This document shows, piece after piece, positions 58,820-64,000 of a stretch of DNA of 64,000 nucleotides. The position numbers and the translations under genes are program-made. Positions within the stretch are counted from its first letter, which is position 1; every line of letters begins with the position of its first letter. The notes under the pieces are model-generated. The model made no database searches and was not told the DNA's origin. It saw only the letters and a list, made by a program, of their open reading frames with translations. The stretch is from positions 1 to 64,000 of the forward strand of contig NZ_CP007215.2 of the NCBI RefSeq assembly GCF_000300455.3, read 5' to 3'. This DNA is from Kosakonia sacchari SP1 (GTDB lineage Bacteria > Pseudomonadota > Gammaproteobacteria > Enterobacterales > Enterobacteriaceae).

Positions 58820-59224
58820 ATGCGCGACGACGGTACTATCCCGATGGATGAATCACTCTTGGAATGCGATCTGGACTGGTTCGGCGTTGCGCCGGATGGT
58901 TCACTCGCCCATTTCGCTACTGCTGGCGTTGGCCCCGTTCCGGTGGAACTTAGTGGCTCTGTTGCCAACTATGAATTGGTTTTCGACTATTTTGCTTCGC
59001 TGCAACCGATGTCAGATATTGAGGTGATTGAGGAAAATCTGGAGGAGTTTGCTAATGAGGAGCAGCGCCAGCGCTATCTGGCCTCATTTATTGCCATGTC
59101 GCGTAAAGGGTTGTTGAGTTATGATTTTAAAGAGAATATGTATATATTGGTTGCACGCCCAATAGTGCCGATGAAATATGACCTTCTGCCAGAACATATA
59201 AAAAACACCCTCCCTCTTATTTAA
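58820..59224 (+). CDS. Putative immunity-like protein
   Basis: A 134-residue acidic protein. The segment ECDLDWFGVAPDGSLAHFAT followed by a Gly/Val/Pro stretch and YELVFDYFASL resembles a common bacterial immunity-protein style (DWF-x-D-x-x-G-x-x-AHF). No toxin gene lies nearby. The start at 58820 has no strong ribosome site; 58844 (MDESLLECD) is an alternative. Family assignment is by impression only. Confidence 0.5.
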   Translation: MRDDGTIPMDESLLECDLDWFGVAPDGSLAHFATAGVGPVPVELSGSVANYELVFDYFASLQPMSDIEVIEENLEEFANEEQRQRYLASFIAMSRKGLLSYDFKENMYILVARPIVPMKYDLLPEHIKNTLPLI

Positions 59225-59252
59225 TATTTCAATAAATGTGATGGCCTTGCCT

Positions 59253-59706
59253 ATGAAGAAGAATGAAATCTATATTGAAATGTTATCGCTGGCTTTACCC
59301 TATATCAGAAATATGTAGTCGCAGGGTGCAGAAATAAAAGCACAGGACACATCCTGTTTTTTTTGAGGCGGAATTACTGCATAATCTCATGCCGACACTG
59401 CTAATACCCGACGTTGTTGAGCATGACATTTGGTTTTTAAATCACCAGGCGAGGTATTATGTTGTAAACGGCAACGCCGATATTTCTCCGAATTATCATC
59501 AGCATCTCAATTCTATTAAGTCTATATTTTCGCTGGTTCCGCCTGAATTGCGGACAGCGCTACAGTGGCAAGGCCCCAAAGCGAAACCCCGTGCACAATG
59601 TGCTGTTTCCCCGAAGTTAAGTTCAGGCAGAAAAAAAACCGCTGCCGGGAACGGCTTAAGGCATGCTCTTACATCGCCTGCACAGCGCAGGTTATCAGCC
59701 GTTTAG
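59253..59706 (+). pseudogene. Broken immunity-like gene with two lesions
   Basis: ATG 59253 reads MKKNEIYIEMLSLALPYIRNM and then TAG at 59316. In the same frame SQGAEIKAQDTSCFF continues to an 8-T run (59357-59364), where removing one T moves into the frame EAELLHNLMPTLLIPDVVEH, continuing to LQWQGP (about 59575). The joined sequence forms one coherent protein of about 108 residues. The frame then runs to 59706 in unlike sequence. This looks like a degraded small immunity-type gene. Start context is weak. Confidence 0.55.
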
Positions 59707-59853
59707 CTAAATCCCACCAATCGTTAGCCATAAGTTTGCTAAGGACGTTTAGCTATAAGCCATACGTTTTCGTTGTTAGACAGGGTGCGGTGCGGCTCTT
59801 ATCGTTCGTCATTATTTGTAAATTCCACGCAATCATTTGATGAGGGAGCAATT

Positions 59854-61557
59854 TTGGCCAGCTTCGTGAATAGCTTAAAAACAAAACCCACGCGCTTTAC
59901 CCTCGCGCTGAAAATCGCGTTACTCAGCAGTGTGGTGGCGTTCTCGTCTGCCTCGTTTGCCGATGAGATCTTGAAAGAAGGCATCACACCGGCGACAGAC
60001 GCCAGCCAGATCCCGGCGGCGGCGAAGCTGCGCAAAGACACTGTGGTCGCCGGTATTTCGGAACCTCAGGGGATTTTTAACCCCTACTTCTTCGTCAATG
60101 GTTGGGATGAAAACGTCACCAACGTCATCTTCTCGCGTCTGATCGACTGGGACAGCCACGGCAAACTGGTGCCTGGCCTGGCCGAAAGCTGGACAGTTAG
60201 CCCGGACAACAAGGTCTATACCATTAAGCTGCGCCCGAACCTGACCTTCAGCGACGGCTCGCCGCTGACTGCCGAAGACGTGGCGTTTACCCTAACGGTG
60301 CTTTACGACCCGAAATATGATGGCGACACGGATATCACGCTGGCGAATATTGCGGGCGGCGCGGAATACAAAGCCGGGAAAGCGGACAGCGTCAGCGGCC
60401 TGAAAGTGATCGACCCATTAACGCTGCAAGTCACCACCACCCAACCGGGTGCCACAACACTGGCGAAAATCGGCGGGCCGGTGCTGTCCAAAGCCTATTA
60501 CGGCAAGGATTATCAGCGCGGCAATCTGGATTACCTGCGCACGCTGCACGGCAAACCGCTGGGCAACGGGCCGTATGTCTATGAGAAATACATTCCGGGC
60601 CAGGAGATCCGTTTCCACGCCAACACCCATTTCTACCGTGGTACACCGCCAACGCCGCGCTTTATCTACCGCGTGACCAACCCGTCCACCAACTTCCAGC
60701 TCTTCCAGACCGGTGAGACAGACTATGACGCGTTCACCTCGCGCCCGGATGATATTGAGCAACTGAAAATGCTCGGCTTCGCCAATATCAACCTGTACGG
60801 CTCCAGCGATTACAGCAAAGTGGAGTTCAACGTGCGTCGTCCGGCGTTGCAGGACGTGAAAGTGCGCCAGGCGCTGATTTACGGCCTTGACCGCCAGAAG
60901 CTGATTGATGTGGTGTATCAGGGGTACGGCAAAGTGGCGATTGAGCCAATTGCGCCGATCTCCTGGGCCTATAACACTGACGGGGTTAACCCGTACAAAT
61001 TCGACCCGGCGCAAGCCAAAAAACTGCTGGATGAAGCGGGCTGGAAACCGGGGCCGGACGGCATCCGTGTGAAAGACGGCAAACGCCTGGAACTGACCTT
61101 GCTGGTGAGCAAGAAAGTGCTGAACGACGCGCTGATCCCGATTGCCAAAGAGAACTGGCAACAGATTGGTGTGCTGCTCAAACCGCAGGTTGTCGACTTC
61201 AACGCCCTGATGGCGCAGCGTAAAGCCGGCAATTATGACCTTGCCTCCTTTAGCACCAGCACGTTAAACGATCCGCATGACGGCGTGCGGGATTATTACA
61301 GCACGGAAGCGAAAGAGTCCGGCTATAACAACCCGCAGGTTGATAAGCTGATTAACGACGGTAACGCGGTGCTGGATGTGGAAAAACGTAAACCGATTTA
61401 CCACCAGCTGTATAAAGTGCTGGCGGACGATCCGCCGGTGATCCTGCTGGGCTACCGCGAGATTTTGTCGGCCAGCAGCGCCCGCGTCACCGGTTTTAAA
61501 CCGGATATCTACAACGGCCTGACCGGCAGCCTGCCGGATGTGAAAATCGTTAAGTAA
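59854..61557 (+). CDS. Peptide-type ABC transporter periplasmic binding protein
   Basis: A SBP_bac_5 family (DppA/OppA-like) lipid-free binding protein. I chose TTG 59854, five bases after GGGAG, giving 567 residues with a signal peptide ending SSASFA before DEIL; GTG 59866 is another option. The family pattern includes LAESWTVSPDNKVYTIKLRPNLTFSDGSPLTAEDV. It heads an operon with two permeases and an ATPase. The substrate could be peptides or other solutes such as metals or sugars; it is not determined. Confidence 0.88.
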   Translation: MASFVNSLKTKPTRFTLALKIALLSSVVAFSSASFADEILKEGITPATDASQIPAAAKLRKDTVVAGISEPQGIFNPYFFVNGWDENVTNVIFSRLIDWDSHGKLVPGLAESWTVSPDNKVYTIKLRPNLTFSDGSPLTAEDVAFTLTVLYDPKYDGDTDITLANIAGGAEYKAGKADSVSGLKVIDPLTLQVTTTQPGATTLAKIGGPVLSKAYYGKDYQRGNLDYLRTLHGKPLGNGPYVYEKYIPGQEIRFHANTHFYRGTPPTPRFIYRVTNPSTNFQLFQTGETDYDAFTSRPDDIEQLKMLGFANINLYGSSDYSKVEFNVRRPALQDVKVRQALIYGLDRQKLIDVVYQGYGKVAIEPIAPISWAYNTDGVNPYKFDPAQAKKLLDEAGWKPGPDGIRVKDGKRLELTLLVSKKVLNDALIPIAKENWQQIGVLLKPQVVDFNALMAQRKAGNYDLASFSTSTLNDPHDGVRDYYSTEAKESGYNNPQVDKLINDGNAVLDVEKRKPIYHQLYKVLADDPPVILLGYREILSASSARVTGFKPDIYNGLTGSLPDVKIVK

Positions 61558-61604
61558 CACCATCACAACTGCCGGGATTTCCCGGCAGTTGCCATGAGAA
61601 CGCT

Positions 61605-62564
61605 ATGCGAAATTTTATCCTGAGGCGGCTGCTGCAAACCGTACCCATGCTGCTGCTGGCTTCGCTGATTATTTTTATGCTGTTCGCCAAAACGCCGGGC
61701 GACTTTATCGACGGCAACGTCACGCTGACCGCCGCCCGCGCCGCGGAACTGAAAGCCATTTACGGCCTCGATCAACCGCTGTTCACCCGCTATTTGCACT
61801 GGCTCGGCCAGTTGTTACGCGGTGATTTAGGCTTCTCGTTGCAATACCAAATCCCGGTGAGCCAGTTGCTGAACCAGTACATCTGGAACTCGTTCCTGCT
61901 GGCAAGCGTGGCGCTGGTGTTTTACTGGGGCATCGGCCTGGCGGTGGGCATCGCGTCTGCGTTGAAACCCAACTCGCTGTTCGATCACCTGGTGAGCGTG
62001 GTGGTGTTCGCCGCCATGTCTTTTCCGACCTTTTTCCTCTGCCTGTTGCTGATTAAGTGGTTTGCGGTGGATCTGCACTGGCTGCCGGTCGGCGGCATGA
62101 CCAACACCGGCAGCGACGAAGGCGGCTGGGCGTGGGTGCTGCAAGTGGCGGCGCACCTGGTGCTGCCGGTGCTGGCGCTGGTGATGCTGCAGGCGGGCAG
62201 CCTGACGCGCTATTTCCGCGCCAGTATGCTGGATGTGGTGAAGATGGATTTTATCCGCACCGCGCGCGCCAAAGGGCTGCGCGAACGGACGGTGATTTTT
62301 AAACATGCGCTGCGCAATGCATTGTTGCCGATCATCACCTTGCTCGGGTTTGAACTGCCGGGGCTGTTTTCGGGCGCGATAATCACCGAAAAAGTGTTTA
62401 ACTGGCCGGGCGCGGGGCATATTCACATCGATTCGCTGGCGGCGCGCGATTACCCGGTGCTGATGGGCTTTACCCTTTTCCTGGCGGTGCTAACCATTCT
62501 CGGCAACCTGATTGCCGATGTGCTTTACGCGTGGGCTGATCCGCGTATTCGGGTGAGGTCGTGA
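61605..62564 (+). CDS. ABC transporter permease, DppB-like
   Basis: The first inner-membrane permease, 319 residues, six hydrophobic segments. It has the OppB/DppB start RNFILRRLLQTVPMLLLASLI and the ATPase-contact EAA loop (TARAKGLRERTVIFKHALRNALLPIITLLG). It is 47 bases from the binding-protein gene and overlaps the next permease. Confidence 0.93.
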   Translation: MRNFILRRLLQTVPMLLLASLIIFMLFAKTPGDFIDGNVTLTAARAAELKAIYGLDQPLFTRYLHWLGQLLRGDLGFSLQYQIPVSQLLNQYIWNSFLLASVALVFYWGIGLAVGIASALKPNSLFDHLVSVVVFAAMSFPTFFLCLLLIKWFAVDLHWLPVGGMTNTGSDEGGWAWVLQVAAHLVLPVLALVMLQAGSLTRYFRASMLDVVKMDFIRTARAKGLRERTVIFKHALRNALLPIITLLGFELPGLFSGAIITEKVFNWPGAGHIHIDSLAARDYPVLMGFTLFLAVLTILGNLIADVLYAWADPRIRVRS

Positions 62565-63511
62565 TGTTCGGTTCGCTTTTTTCAACCAATCGCCGCCTTC
62601 GTAAAGCGGAAATCCCGGCGCTGGCGCAGGCCACGCCTTCACCGTGGCGGCAAGCCTGGAAAGCGCTGCGCCATAATCATTTAGCCATGTTGTGCCTGTT
62701 TTTGCTGGTGGTGATGACAATCTGGTGCGTGATTGGGCCGCTCTGGTCGCCGTGGAAAAACGACGCCACTGACGCGCTGATGATCAACAAGCCCCCCGGT
62801 GCGGAGCACTGGCTGGGCACCGATTTTCTCGGCCGCGATGTCTATACCCGCCTGCTGCTGGCGGGGCGCATTTCGTTGATTATCGGTATGCTGACCATGC
62901 TGCTCTCCGTAGCGCTCGGCTATCTGCTGGGCGCAGTTTCGGGCTACGCGGGCGGCTGGACAGATAAACTGATTATGCGGCTGGCGGATCTGGTGATGAC
63001 CATTCCGAGTTTACCGCTGCTGATTGTCGCCGGGGCGATGCTCTCGGAACTCGATTTCTCCGCTGAATCACGCATCTACATGGTGGTGATCATGCTCAGT
63101 TTGCTGGAGTGGCCGAAGCTGGCGCGGCTGGTGCGCGGGCAAATTCTTTCGCTTCGCGAGCGCGATTTTATGCTGGCGACGCAGGTGCTGGGCTTGTCGT
63201 CGCGTCGCCGTCTGTTTGGTCACTTGCTGCCGAATACCATCCCGATTCTGGTGGTGATGGCGACGATGGCGGTGGCGAACGCCATCCTGATGGAGTCCGC
63301 GCTGAGCTACCTTGGGCTTGGCGTGGTGCCGCCCACGCCATCGTGGGGCAACATGATGGATGCCGCCAACAGCCTGATCGATTTTCAGCGCCGCCCGTGG
63401 CTATGGATGCCGCCGGGTATCGCCATTTTTATTACCGTGATTGCGATTAACGTGTTGGGTGATGGCCTGCGTGATGCGCTGGATCCGAAGATGAAACGGA
63501 GCGTGAAATGA
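62564..63511 (+). CDS. ABC transporter permease, DppC-like
   Basis: The second permease, 315 residues from ATG 62564 (TGATG overlap). It has an N-terminal OppC-type leader helix, the GTDFLGRDVYTRLLLAGRISL signature and the EAA loop ATQVLGLSSRRRLFGHLLPNTIPIL. GTG 62561 would add one residue. Confidence 0.93.
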   Translation: MFGSLFSTNRRLRKAEIPALAQATPSPWRQAWKALRHNHLAMLCLFLLVVMTIWCVIGPLWSPWKNDATDALMINKPPGAEHWLGTDFLGRDVYTRLLLAGRISLIIGMLTMLLSVALGYLLGAVSGYAGGWTDKLIMRLADLVMTIPSLPLLIVAGAMLSELDFSAESRIYMVVIMLSLLEWPKLARLVRGQILSLRERDFMLATQVLGLSSRRRLFGHLLPNTIPILVVMATMAVANAILMESALSYLGLGVVPPTPSWGNMMDAANSLIDFQRRPWLWMPPGIAIFITVIAINVLGDGLRDALDPKMKRSVK

Positions 63512-64000
63512 GCGAACCGCTGGTCACCTTTAATCAGTTGTCCCTCTCTTTTGCGGGTGAACAGGGGCGTGTGCGCGCCGTGCAGGACGTGTCGTTCACC
63601 ATCAACGCCGGGCAAACTATCGGTGTGGTGGGCGAGTCCGGCTGCGGAAAAAGCGTCACCGCCATGTCGTTGATGGGCTTGCTGCCGCCGCAAGCGGCAC
63701 GCATTGACGGCGGGCAAATCCTGTTTCAGGGCACCGATCTGCTGCGCCTGAAGCCGTCAAAAATGGCGGATCTGCGCGGCAACCAACTGGCGATGATTTT
63801 CCAGGAGCCGATGACCGCGCTTAACCCAGTGCTGACCATCGGCGAGCAGCTTTGCGAACCGTTGCTTCGTCATCGCGGTGAAACGCCCAAAGCGGCGTGG
63901 GCGCATGCCACGCAGTTAATCACCGAAGTGGGACTGGCGCGGGCGGAGAGCCTGATGAGCAGCTACCCGCATCAGCTTTCTGGCGGCATGTTGCAACGCA
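63508..64000 (+). CDS. ABC transporter ATPase, DppD-like (partial)
   Basis: The first nucleotide-binding subunit of the operon, overlapping the permease as ATGA. Visible are the Walker [11 protein letters not shown] (about residues 40-49), the Q-loop [20 protein letters not shown] and the beginning of the LSGGMLQR signature. The gene runs off the window at 64,000; about 164 of an expected 320 or more codons are present. Confidence 0.93.
   Translation, partial: MSEPLVTFNQLSLSFAGEQGRVRAVQDVSFTINAGQTIGVVGESGCGKSVTAMSLMGLLPPQAARIDGGQILFQGTDLLRLKPSKMADLRGNQLAMIFQEPMTALNPVLTIGEQLCEPLLRHRGETPKAAWAHATQLITEVGLARAESLMSSYPHQLSGGMLQR

Overview
The window is chromosomal DNA of a member of the Enterobacteriaceae. 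It opens exactly at the GTG start of dnaA and continues dnaN-recF-gyrB-yidA. It then follows the E. coli order leftward from the origin: cbrA, yidR, yidQ, ibpA, ibpB, yidE, yidP, glvC, a 6-phospho-alpha-glucosidase, yidH, yidG, yidF, dsdA, emrD, tisB/istR, ivbL-ilvB-ilvN, yicN, nepI, yicL. Proteins of this backbone are close to their E. coli counterparts. The accessory content (an Hrp-like type III secretion system, a beta-glucoside PTS locus, an intact alpha-glucoside operon) suggests a plant- or soil-associated genus such as Kosakonia or a relative. That genus assignment is inference.

1-24,900 is mostly backbone with recognisable control sites: a CreB-type direct repeat before cbrA, a sigma-32 promoter and ROSE-type thermosensor before ibpA, and several intrinsic terminators. 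Local differences from E. coli include a 146-base spacer between dnaN and recF, no yidB, an OFA-family MFS gene between ibpB and yidE, a periplasmic GH5-like hydrolase beside dsdA, and no dsdC/dsdX.

24,900-44,650 is a type III secretion island inserted between emrD (plus an EamA transporter) and tisB. It has three transcription units. A rightward unit encodes a pilin/needle candidate, an inner-rod-like protein carrying a Cys/Asn/Trp tandem repeat, SctJ, SctK and SctL. A leftward unit encodes an ECF sigma factor, a GNAT acetyltransferase, a small HrpF/needle-like protein, the SctC secretin and two large paralogous effector candidates. A second rightward unit encodes SctV-D-N-O-Q-R-S-T-U. The FHA-domain SctD, the ECF sigma factor and the gene order point to the Hrp1 branch. 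SctU lacks the NPTH autocleavage motif, and no SctP, SctW gatekeeper, translocon or harpin gene is visible. The two effector candidates share an N-terminal half and end in different domains that resemble two different ADP-ribosyltransferase families. This island is the most novel part of the window.

44,650-51,900 returns to backbone: the LexA-controlled TisB toxin with its IstR antitoxin RNA, the ivbL attenuator and ilvBN, a LysR regulator, yicN, a frameshifted SRPBCC gene, nepI and yicL. 51,960-58,140 is a beta-glucoside unit (porin, PTS IIA, GH1 phospho-beta-glucosidase, PTS IIC, PTS IIB) read leftward, diverging from a LacI-type repressor across two matching operator palindromes. 58,330-59,700 holds small genes resembling orphan immunity genes of polymorphic toxins, one of them broken by two lesions. 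59,850 to the end is a peptide-type ABC transporter operon that runs off the window inside its first ATPase gene.
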